DNA of 64,000 bases from NCBI RefSeq assembly GCF_035920445.1, contig NZ_CP109162.1, positions 4,216,001-4,280,000 of the forward strand, written 5' to 3'. This DNA comes from Nocardia sp. NBC_01730. GTDB taxonomy: Bacteria; Actinomycetota; Actinomycetes; Mycobacteriales; Mycobacteriaceae. The translations under genes and the position numbers were made by a program. Under the pieces are notes generated by a model. The model was not told the DNA's origin. It saw nothing but the letters and a program-made list of their open reading frames with translations, and searched no databases. Positions 30,791 through 41,818 of this stretch are shown here, one piece after another (position 1 is the first letter of the stretch; every line of letters starts with the position of its first letter).

Positions 30791-30867
30791 GTCGGCGCTG
30801 CGACGCCCCGGCCGTAGCGATCCGGCGGGCGAGCGGCGTCAGCCGGTGCACGGATCCGACCAAGCGC

Positions 30868-31416
30868 GTGATTCAGCTCGCCGGATCACCGTTCCGATTT
30901 GAAGTACGCGTGGTGGAAGAACCAGGAAAGCCGCCCCAGGTCGTAGATCTACGAATCTATTCACCCCCATGGTTTGGCGACGTCGCCATCACCAACGCCG
31001 ACCTCGAGTCCGTTCCCTTGGCACGAATCACCGCCGCGGCCGGATCGGGCCTACTTACCTCCATGCACGACATCGACACGGTCCCAGACCGATTGACCGC
31101 GCCCGAACTGCACACCGCCGCAGCCAAATCTAGCCAGCGTAAGCCACGCGGACGCGGACGCCCGCGCAAACTCACCGACGAATACCTGCGCAAAATAGCC
31201 GGATACGCCCGCGAAGCCCACCACCACGGCCAGCCGATCCCGCAATACATCGCGGCCTGCATCGAGCCGGACCCGAGGAAACAGCCCCGCCCCAACATAG
31301 TGCGGTAGTGGCTCGCCAAAGCACGCGAATTGCTGATTCATGGCGGGTCTGGTCCATGGCAGCAGGTTTCGACATCGGACCCGGCGGTGCGGCGGCCTCG
31401 GCCACGCCCACCCTGA
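30868..31416 (+). pseudogene. Putative HTH-type protein truncated by TAG
   Basis: From GTG 30868 the frame gives 146 residues, then TAG at 31306-31308, then the same frame continues with WLAKARELLIHGG and ends at 31416. The C-terminal part (GRGRPRKLTDEYLRKIAGYA, later PNIVR[*]WLAKAREL) looks like a DNA-binding unit in which the recognition segment would normally read 'VRQWLAKARE'. A single CAG-to-TAG change would explain the stop. The first 70 residues have a beta-rich pattern I do not recognise. Similar small proteins are found on actinobacterial integrative elements. If the shortened protein is made, it lacks the last helix. Confidence 0.5.
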
Positions 31417-31567
31417 ACTTTTCGGTCGCTCAAATCGCCGCCACCCGCACCGATCCACTTCGAATGACAACATCCAGGTGCGGATCAATTCTGTGGGCGG
31501 TCATTACCGACAGTACATCGGTGAATCCGGCGTTTGCAGCCCATGACGAATAGGCACCATTGCTGCT

Positions 31568-32017
31568 TCAAAGCAGTAGATGAAATATATCGAATACCAC
31601 TGACCATTCGGCTGTTCCCGGATTCTTGACCTTCGGTGCGATCGCGACGAACGTCTGCGCGAGCGCCACGCTCAAGCCACCGGCGATCAGCGGCAGCCGG
31701 CGCTCGGTGTCCTCCGAGAGGGCTAGGTCGAGCGGCGGGCGCGCGGCGAGTTGGTCGAACAGCGGTTGTAGCTCGATCTCCTCATCCAGCTTCTCGAACC
31801 GATGGATGCTCTGCTGCAGTCCCGCGGTGATCGGCAGATCCCACGGTTCGATCACATCGCGCGAGTTCACCTTCGCCGACGCCTTGGCAACGACGAACAG
31901 GTCATAGATCTTGTCGTCGATGAATTCGGTGTAGCGCTTGAGATCATTGCGGTCCACCTGCAGCCCGGCCGCGGCACGGAAGAAACGCTGAAATTTGACG
32001 ACGCCCATTACCGGCAT
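31568..32017 (-). CDS. DUF1931 histone-fold protein
   Basis: 149 residues. The full-length match to DUF1931 is clear from the start (MPVMGVVKFQRFFRAAAGL) through IIEPWDLPIT-like and LDEEIELQPLFDQLAARPPL segments to a C-terminal IFHLLL. Structures of this family show two histone folds in one chain, and the proteins are therefore discussed as bacterial histone relatives; whether this one binds DNA is not shown by sequence. It is the last gene of the dnaK operon, five bases after the flavoprotein gene. GAGAGGAGCTGAACGAA lies before the ATG. A small CTGCTT/AAGCAG hairpin overlaps the stop and may end the transcript. Confidence 0.88.
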   Translation of the reverse strand: MPVMGVVKFQRFFRAAAGLQVDRNDLKRYTEFIDDKIYDLFVVAKASAKVNSRDVIEPWDLPITAGLQQSIHRFEKLDEEIELQPLFDQLAARPPLDLALSEDTERRLPLIAGGLSVALAQTFVAIAPKVKNPGTAEWSVVFDIFHLLL

Positions 32018-32022
32018 TTCGT

Positions 32023-33672
32023 TCAGCTCCTCTCGAAGTATTCGTGAATATGGCGCACCGCCATCGCGCCTTCACCGACGGCGGACGCGACTCGTTTGAC
32101 CGAGCCGCTACGGACATCGCCCACCGCGAAGACGCCCCGCCTGCTTGTTTCGAGCGGTAGCGGTCGGCGGCCGGAATCGCGCTGATTCTCGGCCGGGTAC
32201 ACCGCGTCCGGGCCGGTGCGGACGAATCCGTGCGCGTCGAGCGCGACGGTGTCCGTCAACCACGCGGTCCACGGCATGGCCCCGATGAAAACGAACAGTG
32301 CGCGCACCGCGAGCTCCTCCCGCTCCCCGGTGCGATTGTTCTCGACCACGATTGCTTCGAGTTCGCTGATGCCGATTACTTCGCGCACCTCGGTGTTGCG
32401 GTGCACCATCACACGCGGGTGCTGCTCGATCTGCTCGACCAGATACCGGGACATGCTCTTGCCGAGATCGCCATCCCGGATGAGTAGGTGCACGCGCTCG
32501 ACGCGACCGGCGAGAAACACCGTTGCCTGCCCTGCGGAGTTACCGCCGCCGACGATCGCCACCGGGTCCACGCCACACATCGACGCCTCCTGATGGGTCG
32601 CGGCGTAGTACACGCCGGTGCCTTCGAGGCGCTCGATACCGGTCACGGCGAGTCTGCGATAGCGGGCGCCGGTGGCCAGGACGACGGTGCGGCCGAGCAG
32701 CACGCCGCCACCGGCCAGCCGCAGCAGATGGTGTCCATCCTCTGCGTCCAGCCCGACTACCTCCGCAGACACCAGCAACCGAGCACCGAACTTTCCGGCC
32801 TGGATGACCGCCCGCTCGGCCAGCTCGGTGCCGGAGATACCCGCGGGAAAGCCCAGGTAGTTCTCGATGCGTGAGGAGGTGCCCGCCTGCCCACCCGCCG
32901 CAATCGCCTCCAGCACCGAGGTGTCGAGCCCGTCCGAGGCGCTGTACACCGAGGTGGCCAGGCCGGCCGGGCCAGCACCCACCACGATGAGGTCGCACAC
33001 CTCGCGCAGCGTGTCCGGCACCGGTAGGCCGATGAGGCGCCCCAATTCGGCATTCGTCGGATTGCGCAGCACCCGCTCGCCACGCCAGATGACGACCGGA
33101 GTGTCCTCGGGTGCGACACCGAGATCACGCAGGAGTTGTTCGGCCCGACTGTCGCGCTCGAGGTCGATCCAGGTGTGCGGCAATCGGTTTCGCACGGCGA
33201 ACTCGCGTAGCCGACGGGTGTCGGGCGAGTAGCAGGAACCGATGATTCGGAAACCGCAGACCATACGGAGCAGCCGGCAGCGGCGGATCAGATACGCGCG
33301 CAGAATGAGGTCGCTGAGCACCGGATCGTGTTCGACCAGCGCGCGTATCCGCTGGACCGGGACGACAAGCACCTCGCCGTCTTCGATCATCTCAGCGGTG
33401 TAGAACGCGACCTGACCTTCCAGCAGGCCCAGCTCGCCGAGGAATCGGCCGGGCCCGTGGATGCGCAGCACCCGGCGTTCCCCCGCATCGTCGTCGACGA
33501 TCGCGACGGTGCCGGACAGGATCACGAAGAACTCGTCGCTCGGCGCCCCGGCGCGAACCAACGTCTCACCGGCGCGCACCGCTCGCTGGGCGCCGCCGAC
33601 GGCGAGCGTCGCCACCTGCGCGTCCGACAGTCGCGGAAACGCGCCGACATCGTCCGGGGTTTCGACGTTCAT
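32023..33672 (-). CDS. Flavoprotein: cyclic-nucleotide-binding fold + thioredoxin-like fold + TrxR-like domain
   Basis: 549 residues. Domain order: 12-131 a CRP-type cNMP fold (LSGTVAIVDDDAGERRVLRI, GRFLGELGLLEGQ); 140-225 a thioredoxin/glutaredoxin-like fold (PHTWIDLERDSRAEQLLRDL, DTPVVIWRG, NPTNAEL) in which the usual CPxC is SCYSPDT; 230-549 a TrxR-type two-dinucleotide unit with GAGPAG (FAD), GGQAGTSSRIENYLGFP, GGGNSAGQA (NADPH) and GVFAVGDVRSG. The TrxR redox CxxC is missing: AATHQEASMCG stands there. The Arg that grips the cyclic phosphate in CRP proteins is also not in place. It is thus probably a regulated NADPH/FAD oxidoreductase that cannot work as a classic thioredoxin reductase. 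The start ATG overlaps the stop of the UBP gene (ATGA at 33672). Confidence 0.88.
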   Translation of the reverse strand: MNVETPDDVGAFPRLSDAQVATLAVGGAQRAVRAGETLVRAGAPSDEFFVILSGTVAIVDDDAGERRVLRIHGPGRFLGELGLLEGQVAFYTAEMIEDGEVLVVPVQRIRALVEHDPVLSDLILRAYLIRRCRLLRMVCGFRIIGSCYSPDTRRLREFAVRNRLPHTWIDLERDSRAEQLLRDLGVAPEDTPVVIWRGERVLRNPTNAELGRLIGLPVPDTLREVCDLIVVGAGPAGLATSVYSASDGLDTSVLEAIAAGGQAGTSSRIENYLGFPAGISGTELAERAVIQAGKFGARLLVSAEVVGLDAEDGHHLLRLAGGGVLLGRTVVLATGARYRRLAVTGIERLEGTGVYYAATHQEASMCGVDPVAIVGGGNSAGQATVFLAGRVERVHLLIRDGDLGKSMSRYLVEQIEQHPRVMVHRNTEVREVIGISELEAIVVENNRTGEREELAVRALFVFIGAMPWTAWLTDTVALDAHGFVRTGPDAVYPAENQRDSGRRPLPLETSRRGVFAVGDVRSGSVKRVASAVGEGAMAVRHIHEYFERS

Positions 33673-33938
33673 CAGACGAAGTTCTGGTGGACGTAGCACC
33701 AGCGCCAATTCTCGCCGGGTTCCATCGATTGGACGATGGGGTGGCCGGTCCCGGTGGCGTGCGCTCGTGCGTGCCGCATCGGGGACGAGTCACAGCAGCC
33801 GACGTGCCCGCAGGTCAGGCACAGCCGCAGATGCAGCCATGGCGTGCCGAGCTGAAGACACTCTTCGCAGCCCTGCGGTGTCCGCGGCGCCACCGGCCGG
33901 ATCGCCGTGACGTGGGGATCGGTATAGATGGAGGTCAT
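33672..33938 (-). CDS. UBP-type zinc-finger protein
   Basis: 88 residues, almost wholly one zf-UBP domain: GCEECLQLG, LCLTCGHVGCCDSSP, HARAHATGTGHPIVQS and WRWCYVH supply the Cys/His zinc ligands. In eukaryotes this fold binds the free C terminus of ubiquitin; bacteria lack ubiquitin, so the partner here is unknown. It is joined by four-base ATGA overlaps both to thioredoxin (upstream, 33935-33938) and to the TrxR-like flavoprotein (downstream, 33672), an arrangement that implies balanced synthesis and perhaps a complex. In other actinobacteria the same domain is found next to, or fused with, cNMP/TrxR-like proteins. Confidence 0.85.
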   Translation of the reverse strand: MTSIYTDPHVTAIRPVAPRTPQGCEECLQLGTPWLHLRLCLTCGHVGCCDSSPMRHARAHATGTGHPIVQSMEPGENWRWCYVHQNFV

Positions 33939-34387
33939 GCGGTCACCCCCTTATCCGCTCGATCGGAGAGGGCCTGGTCCAGCCACCTCCGCAGTTCCGG
34001 TACCGGAGCGGCGCCCGCCTGCCGGGCCAGCACCTCGCCGTGGTCGAGCACGAGCAAGGTCGGCACCGCCCGCACGACGAACCGCTCGGCGGTGCGGGGT
34101 GCGGCATCGATGTCGACCTTGACCAGCTTCAGCCGACCGGCACGTTCGGTCGCGAGCTGTTCGAGCGCCGGGCTGACCATCAGGCAGGGCCGACACCAGG
34201 TCGCCCACAGGTCGACAAGGACCGGCACCGAAGACTTTTCGGTCATCTCGGTGAAGTCGTCGTCCCCCGCCGCGACGATCCACGGCAGCGGATTGTGGCA
34301 GTTGCCGCAGCGCGGTGTGCCTTCTGCCGCGGCTGGAACCCGGTTGAACTTCCCACAGTTGGGGCACTTGATCTTCGCGGCTTCCAT
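33935..34387 (-). CDS. trxC: Thioredoxin of the Trx2 type with N-terminal zinc ribbon
   Basis: 150 residues. Residues 8-31 contain CPNCGKFNRVP and CGNCHNPLP, the four-cysteine zinc ribbon of thioredoxin 2; the Trx fold follows with active site WATWCRPC and the cis-proline in VRAVPTLLV. It reduces protein disulfides, and the zinc ribbon makes such proteins responsive to oxidants. It lies 15 bases after clpB and overlaps the UBP gene by ATGA. Because the flavoprotein two genes on lacks the TrxR dithiol, this thioredoxin may be recharged by a TrxR encoded elsewhere. ACGAGGTACGACC precedes the ATG. Confidence 0.92.
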   Translation of the reverse strand: MEAAKIKCPNCGKFNRVPAAAEGTPRCGNCHNPLPWIVAAGDDDFTEMTEKSSVPVLVDLWATWCRPCLMVSPALEQLATERAGRLKLVKVDIDAAPRTAERFVVRAVPTLLVLDHGEVLARQAGAAPVPELRRWLDQALSDRADKGVTA

Positions 34388-34402
34388 GGTCGTACCTCGT
34401 TT

Positions 34403-37014
34403 TCATGCCGCGATCGCGGGCGCGGTATACGCGACTGCGAGATCGTCACCGTCCACGGTGACAGTGACGGTGCCGCCCTGACCGATATCGCCGCGCACCA
34501 TCGCCCGGCCGATCTTCGTCTCGACTTCGTGCGCGATGTAGCGGCGCAACGGCCGCGCACCGTAGACCGGATCGAATCCGTGCTGGGCAATGAGCCTGCG
34601 CGCCTCCGGGGTGATGTCGAGCCTGATCTGCCGTTCCGCCAGGCGATGTCGGAGTTCTTCGAGTTGCAGCTCGACGATATGCTCGATCTGTGGCAGCGTC
34701 AGCGGCGTAAACAGCACGATGTCGTCGACGCGGTTGAGGAACTCGGGGCGGAAGTGTCCCCGCAGCTCGGCGAGCATCCGATCCCGTGCGTCCGGCTTGA
34801 TTTCGCCGTGGGCGGTGACACCGTCGAGTAGATGGTGGGAGCCGATATTCGAGGTCATGATGACCACGGTGTTACGGAAATCGACCTGTCGGCCTTGCGA
34901 ATCGGTGATCCGACCGTCGTCGAGCACCTGCAACAGAGTATTGAACACGTCGGCGTGCGCCTTCTCGATCTCGTCGAACAGCACCACCGAGTACGGCTTA
35001 CGACGCACCGCCTCGGTAAGCTGCCCGCCCTCGTCATAGCCGACGTAGCCGGGTGGCGCACCGATCAACCTGCTGACCGTATGCCGCTCCTGGTACTCGC
35101 TCATGTCCAGGCGCACCATATTGTCTTCGCTGTCGAAAAGCGCCGCGGCCAGGGTCTTCGCGAGTTCCGTCTTGCCGACACCGGTGGGTCCGAGGAAGAT
35201 GAACGATCCGATCGGCCTGCGTGGATCGCGGATTCCCGACCGGGCCCGGATCACTGCGTCCGCGACAAGTTGCACCGCCTCTTCCTGCCCGACCACCCGC
35301 TCGTGCAGGATTTCATCGAGCCGTAGCAACTTCTCCCGCTCGCCCTCTTGTAGCCGGGCTACCGGGATTCCGGTCCACGCGGCGACGATTTCGGCGATCT
35401 CGTCCTCGGTGACAACCTCGCGTAGCAGCGGCTGCTTGCCCTGCTTGGCCCGCAATTGTTCCTCTGCCGCTTGCAGATTGCGTTCCAGCTTGGTGATCTC
35501 GCCGTAGCGCAACTCGGCCGCGCGATTGAGATCGTAATTGCGTTCGGCCTCTTCGGCTTCGTGGCGCAGCTGCTCGAGTTGTCCACGCAATTCCTGTACT
35601 CGCCGGATCGCCTGCCGTTCGGCCTCCCATTGGGCGTGCCTCGAGTCGGCCTCGGCCCGCAGATCGGCAAGTTCCTTTCGGAGCTCCTCGAGACGAGCCT
35701 TGCTTGCCGCGTCCGTCTCCTTGGACAGTGCCGCCTCTTCGATTTCCAGCCGGGTCACCTTCCTGGTGAGTTCATCGAGTTCTGCTGGCATCGAGTCGAT
35801 TTCGGTGCGCAGCCGAGCACACGCCTCATCGACCAGGTCGATGGCTTTGTCCGGCAGGAAGCGGTCGGTGATGTAGCGATGCGACAGGGTCACGGCCGCC
35901 ACCAGCGCACCGTCCTGGATCTTCACGCCGTGGAAGACCTCGAGGCGTTCGCGCAGGCCGCGCAGGATGGACACCGCGTCCTCCACGCTGGGCTCGTCCA
36001 CCAGCACAGTCTGGAATCGACGTTCCAGTGCCGCATCGGATTCGATGTGCTTGCGATACTCGTCCAGGGTGGTGGCGCCGATCATGTGCAGCTCGCCGCG
36101 GGCGAGCATCGGCTTGAGCATATTGCCCGCGTCGAGGGATCCCTCACCGCCGACCGATCCCGCGCCGACCACGGTATGTAGCTCGTCGACGAAGAGCAAG
36201 ATGCGACCCTCGGCCGCCTTCACCTCCGACAGCACGGCTTGCAGGCGCTCCTCGAACTCGCCTCGATATTTCGCCCCCGCGACCAGCGAACCCATATCGA
36301 GGGAGAAGATCGTCTTGTCGCGCAGGCCTTCTGGCACATCGCCACGGACGATGCGCTGGGCCAGGCCCTCCACGATCGCGGTCTTGCCGACGCCGGGATC
36401 ACCGATCAATACCGGATTGTTCTTGGTCTTCCTGCTCAAAATCTGTGTCACCCTCCGGATCTCGGCGTCTCGGCCGATGACCGGGTCCAGCTTGCCCGCC
36501 CTGGCTTCGGCGACGAGGTCGCGGCCATATTTCTCCAGTGCCTCGTAAGCGCCCTCCGGGGTCGCCGAGGTCACCCGCTGATTGCCACGAACCGTGGTGA
36601 GCGCCTGCAGGAACGACTCTCTGGTGATGCCCTGACCCGCGAGGATCCGACCCGCCACAGTGCCCGACCCCTCTTCGGCCAGCGCCATAACCAGGTGCTC
36701 CACCGAAACATAGGAGTCCTTTAGCCGCTTGGCTTCTCGTTCGGCCGATTCGAGCAGCGCCGCCAATCGCCGGGTTACCATCACCTGCCCCGGCGCGGCG
36801 CCCGGACCGCTGACCTTGGGCCGGCGGGCCAACTCGCGATTCAGGTCGGCGCGCAACGCGTCGAGATCCGCGCCCGCCTGGTCGAGCAGCCGGGGCACCA
36901 GCCCGTCGTGCTGGTCGATCAACGCGAGCAGCAGATGCTCGCCGTCGACCTCGCTGTGCCCCAATCGCGTCGCCGCGTTCTGCGCTTCGCTCAAGGCTTC
37001 CCGAGACTTCTCCG

Positions 37015-37033
<19 letters not shown>
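34403..37033 (-). CDS. clpB: ATP-dependent disaggregase ClpB
   Basis: 876 residues, standard ClpB length. N domain 1-145 (double Clp-N repeat), NBD1 with Walker A GDPGVGKT near 203 and Walker B LLFVDELH, coiled-coil M domain about 410-530 (long Glu/Arg/Leu helix), NBD2 with Walker A GPTGVGKT near 610, then GAPPGYVGY pore loop and LNRVDDIV sensor region. It extracts polypeptides from aggregates with DnaK/CbpA/GrpE, all encoded just upstream. The start at 37033 (start [14 protein letters not shown]) lies inside the end of the cbpM-like gene, with an 19-base overlap, so the longer open frame upstream is not used. Ends KIGRAMV...YTAPAIAA. Confidence 0.95.
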
Positions 37034-38255
<1,222 letters not shown>

Positions 38256-38753
38256 TCACCCCTCGCGTCTGCTGACGATCACGGCCGCCGGACGCAGCTG
38301 CCGTCCGTTCTCGCCGTATCCGGGGCGCAGCACCTCGACCACGGTCCCCGGCGGGAAATCGGGCCGGTCGACCACGCTGACCACCTCGTGCATTTCCGGG
38401 GAGAACGGCACCCCCACCTCCGAATGCCTCGGATAGCCGAGCTGTTCCAGTACCTGCACCGCCTGGTCCCGGATCGCGCGGACGCCCGCGACGAGTGGGT
38501 CCGCCTCGCTGTTCGCGTGCGCCAGCGCCAGTTCCAAGTTGTCCAGCATCGGTAGCCAGGCACCCGCCACCTTCGATCGTTCGGCCGCTCGCTCTCGATC
38601 GAGATCCCTGGCGTAGCGCTTGCGTAGGTTGTCCAGATCGGCGGCGGTGCGGCGCCAACGGTCTTCCAACTCGGCGATCTGGGCGTCGGGTTGTTCCGGC
38701 GCCGCATCCGGATCGGAGGTGTCGGTGGTCGACTGGTCTGCGGAGGTTTCCAT
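38256..38753 (-). CDS. grpE: Nucleotide exchange factor GrpE
   Basis: 165 residues. Acidic N terminus, long helix (AQIAELEDRWRRTAADLDNL, RKRYARDLDRERA), a four-helix centre (MLDNLELAL, AIRDQAVQVLEQLGY) and the C-terminal beta wing (PEMHEVVSVV, GTVVEVLRPGYGENGRQLRP). It is shorter than housekeeping actinobacterial GrpE (about 200 or more), mainly in the N-terminal tail. It exchanges ADP for ATP on DnaK. It lies 10 bases after dnaK. Confidence 0.94.
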   Translation of the reverse strand: METSADQSTTDTSDPDAAPEQPDAQIAELEDRWRRTAADLDNLRKRYARDLDRERAAERSKVAGAWLPMLDNLELALAHANSEADPLVAGVRAIRDQAVQVLEQLGYPRHSEVGVPFSPEMHEVVSVVDRPDFPPGTVVEVLRPGYGENGRQLRPAAVIVSRREG

Positions 38754-38763
38754 CGGGAATCCC

Positions 38764-40662
38764 TCAGCTCCGGTCGAACTCGGCGTCGATCACGTCGTCG
38801 TCACCGGGTGCGCCAGCGCCTCCACTCGAGCCCGCGCCCGCATAGCTCGATTGTCCGTCGTCGCCGCCGGATTGCGCGGGCTGCAACCCGTACTGCAACT
38901 GCTGCAGTTCCGAGGTGAGCGACTGCACCCGATCCAGCGGCGCTTCTTCTTTGACGGCCTGTCTGGCGTCGGCGACCAGCATCTCGGCGCGTGCTCTCTC
39001 GTGCGGAGGCGCGCTGTCACCGAGTTCGGCCAGGCGCCGTTCCACCTGGTACGCGGCCGAATCCAACGCGTTGCGGGCATCGACGGCCTTGCGCAGTTCC
39101 TCGTCTTCGCGGCGGTGCTGCTCGGCCTCGGCGAGCATCCGGTCGACCTCGCTCTGGTCCAGATTGGACTGCTCGCTGATCGTGATGCTCTGCTCTTTGC
39201 CGGTGTCCTTGTCGCGCGCGGTGACATTGAGGATGCCGTTGGCGTCGATGTCGAAGGTGACCTCGACGTGCGCCTGGCCGCGTGGTGCCGGCCGGATGTC
39301 CTCCAGCCGGAACCGGCCGAGCACGCGGTTGTCGGAGGCGCGCTCGCGTTCGCCCTGGAGCACTACCACATCGACCGCGGGCTGGTTGTCCTCCGCGGTG
39401 GAGAACACCTCGCTGCGCCGGGCAGGGATGGTGGTATTGCGCTCGATGATCTTCGTCATCACCCCGCCCTGGGTCTCCACGCCGAGCGACAGCGGCGTTA
39501 CGTCCAGCAGCAGCACATCGGAGACCTCGCCCTTGAGCACGCCGGCCTGGACGGCCGCGCCGAGCGCGACGACCTCGTCCGGGTTGACGCTCATGTTCGG
39601 GTCCTTGCCGCCGGTCAGCCTGCGCACCAGCGCCTGTACTGCCGGGATGCGGGTGGAACCGCCGACCAGGATCACCTCGTCGATGTCATTGGCGGTGACC
39701 TTGGCGTCCTTCATGGCCTGTTCCACCGGGCCGAGGCAGCGCTGCACCAGATCCGCGGTCAGGTCCTCGAACTTCGAGCGCATGATCGTGGTGGTGAGGT
39801 GCTTGGGTCCGTTCGCGTCGGCAGTGACGAAGGGCAGGTTCACCTGTGTCTGTGTCACCGAGGACAGCTCGACCTTGGCCTTCTCTGCCGCCTCGAAAAG
39901 TCGTTGCAGCGCTTGCGGATCGGCACGTAGGTCGATGTGTTCTTCGCGCTGGAATTCGTCGGCGAGATAGTCGACGATGCGACGGTCGAAGTCGTCGCCA
40001 CCCAAATGGGAATCGCCCGCGGTGGAGCGGACCTCGACCACGCCGTCACCGACGTCGAGCAGGCTGACATCGAAAGTGCCACCGCCGAGGTCGAATACGA
40101 GCACCGTCTCGTGGGTCTGCTTGTCCAATCCGTACGCCAATGCGGCGGCGGTCGGCTCGTTGATGATGCGCAGGACGTCGAGTCCCGCGATCCGGCCTGC
40201 GTCCTTGGTGGCATTGCGCTGTGCGTCGTTGAAGTAGGCGGGCACGGTGATCACCGCTTCTTTGACCCGCTCCCCCAGATACTTGCTCGCGTCATCGACC
40301 AGCTTCCGCAGCACCAGCGCGCTGATCTCCTCGGGCGCATACATCTTGCCCCGCACATCGAATCGGGCAACGCCGCCTTCGCCCTCGACGACGTCGAAGC
40401 TCACCGCCTTGGCTTCCTCCGAAATTTCGTCGAAGTGGCGGCCGATGAATCGTTTCGCCGAATAGATCGTGCCCTTCGGATTCAAAATCGCCTGTCTGCG
40501 GGCGAGCTGACCGACAAGTCGCTCACCGCTTTCGGTGAAGGCAACCACCGACGGTGTGGTGCGCGCGCCCTCGGCATTGGCGATCACCACCGGCTCCCCG
40601 CCCTGCCAGGTCGCGATGACAGAATTCGTAGTTCCCAGATCGATTCCTACAGCAGTTGCCAT
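38764..40662 (-). CDS. dnaK: Hsp70 chaperone DnaK
   Basis: 632 residues. ATPase domain starts [14 protein letters not shown], with phosphate loop [13 protein letters not shown] and [12 protein letters not shown]; substrate domain contains [17 protein letters not shown]; the C-terminal lid ends in acidic [24 protein letters not shown] precedes ATG 40662; the longer open frame lacks support. It heads the operon dnaK-grpE-cbpA-cbpM-clpB. Given the CbpA-type partner, short GrpE and redox genes downstream, I think this is an additional stress-type DnaK system rather than the sole housekeeping one; that can be tested only with the rest of the genome. Confidence 0.95.
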   Translation of the reverse strand: MATAVGIDLGTTNSVIATWQGGEPVVIANAEGARTTPSVVAFTESGERLVGQLARRQAILNPKGTIYSAKRFIGRHFDEISEEAKAVSFDVVEGEGGVARFDVRGKMYAPEEISALVLRKLVDDASKYLGERVKEAVITVPAYFNDAQRNATKDAGRIAGLDVLRIINEPTAAALAYGLDKQTHETVLVFDLGGGTFDVSLLDVGDGVVEVRSTAGDSHLGGDDFDRRIVDYLADEFQREEHIDLRADPQALQRLFEAAEKAKVELSSVTQTQVNLPFVTADANGPKHLTTTIMRSKFEDLTADLVQRCLGPVEQAMKDAKVTANDIDEVILVGGSTRIPAVQALVRRLTGGKDPNMSVNPDEVVALGAAVQAGVLKGEVSDVLLLDVTPLSLGVETQGGVMTKIIERNTTIPARRSEVFSTAEDNQPAVDVVVLQGERERASDNRVLGRFRLEDIRPAPRGQAHVEVTFDIDANGILNVTARDKDTGKEQSITISEQSNLDQSEVDRMLAEAEQHRREDEELRKAVDARNALDSAAYQVERRLAELGDSAPPHERARAEMLVADARQAVKEEAPLDRVQSLTSELQQLQYGLQPAQSGGDDGQSSYAGAGSSGGAGAPGDDDVIDAEFDRS

Positions 40663-40961
40663 ATCAATTCCTTCGGATCGGCGCGACCGGCCGGCCGCCG
40701 GATATTCGACACCACCAATCCTTCCGACCGCGCCAAAGGCACGACACGGTCCGACAAGGCGAAAAACGCACACCGATTGGTCCTGCCGGAACAGAGGCAA
40801 TCAACTACGGATCGCGAAGGTGTTGGCGCAGCGATCGACCACGCCGTCGAGCAGTGGGATCGGGTCGACCTGCAACCCTCCGGTGGCGCTGCTCCTCGGC
40901 ACCGCGGGCACCATGATCACTGCCCGATTTGTTCGATTTGTCCGATACGAGCAGGATTCGG
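40663..40961. other. Upstream region of the dnaK operon
   Basis: About 300 bases that must contain the operon promoter. I searched for CIRCE (TTAGCACTC-N9-GAGTGCTAA), HAIR and a DosR-type palindrome and found none. Frames here are unconvincing. The remains of a DUF347 gene begin at 40962. Confidence 0.5.
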
Positions 40962-41168
40962 TCAGATCGAATCGAGTTCGCGGGCCGGTTGAGGAGCCAG
41001 CTGCCGACGCTCGACATCGATATTGGAGATCGTCAGGATAGGCTACCAGCGCGACGATGACCACCAGGAACAACCCGGTGGTGACGGCCGGTCCGAAACC
41101 GAGTCCGCCGTTGTCACGATCCTGCGTCAGCAGGTCGCCCAGGGAGGCGCCGAGCGGCCGGGTGAGCT
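40962..41168 (-). pseudogene. C-terminal remnant of a DUF347 (COG4705) membrane protein
   Basis: The minus strand reads KLTRPLGASLGDLLTQDRDN, then GGLGFGPAVTTGLFLVVIVA and LVAY, the typical last repeat and last membrane helix of COG4705 proteins. One extra C near 41035 then shifts the frame; after correction LTISNIDVERRQLAPQPARE and a stop at 40962 follow. Everything N-terminal of KLTRPLG is missing, and the sequence upstream is an IS3 transposase scrap, so the gene was probably cut by insertion. Confidence 0.65.
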
Positions 41169-41192
41169 TCCCCCGCTGAGCGGGAGAGCGAA

Positions 41193-41664
41193 TTACCTGG
41201 TTCCGGCTGGTACCGGTTGATGATAGCTGGCTTCGTATTCATCGGGTGATCGCGAGCCGAGTTTCTTTTGGATACGTTGGGTGTTGTACCAGCAGTCGAT
41301 ATAGCCGAACAGTGCGTTTTCGGCGGCTTCGCGGGTGCGCCACGAGTTGCGATAGACCAGTTCGGCCTTCAGGGTGCAGAAGAAGTTCTCCATCAACGCA
41401 TCGTCTAGCTGTCGCCGACTGATCCCATGAATTGAGCAATCCCGTTGTCGGCCAACTGATTAGCGAAGCGGAACGCCATGTAGGTCGAACCCCTGTCGGA
41501 GTGATGAACCAGCTCACCCTCACGCACGTCCCGTGACCAGACGCTCTATTCGAGCGCGCCGGCACCAGGTCGGTGTCACAGCGATCCGACGTCTTCCACC
41601 CGACGATTCGGCCCACGCGCGACACGCCGATCGGTGTAACATCAAGGATCGACGGCCGCAGCAT
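41193..41664 (-). mobile_element. IS3-family transposase fragment (orfB 3' part)
   Basis: The clearest piece (41193-41396) reads LMENFFCTLKAELVYRNSWR, then ALFGYIDCWYNTQRIQKKLG and SPDEYEASYH, the C terminus of an IS3 OrfB including the catalytic Glu. Upstream in other frames are GELVHHSDRGSTYMAFRFAN (second Asp) and RVGRIVGWKTSDRCDTDLV, split by at least two indels. The N-terminal third and orfA are absent. It differs in sequence from the element at 22959, so it is a different IS. Confidence 0.75.
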
Positions 41665-41818
41665 CGCATCGGCACGTGGGACACCAAGGATCTAAGCAGG
41701 TCACGGGCTCGCGGTAGACAGACGCGATCGGTCAGTATTCGGGATCGGGCACCGAAGCCGTCGCGGTTTCGAGGTCGGCGCGCGACCTCGGCCGCCTAAC
41801 CCCACGGACTCGATCCAC

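Noticed and set aside
40663..40961. CIRCE, HAIR or DosR box upstream of dnaK
   Set aside because: I looked for each consensus on both strands and found no acceptable match.
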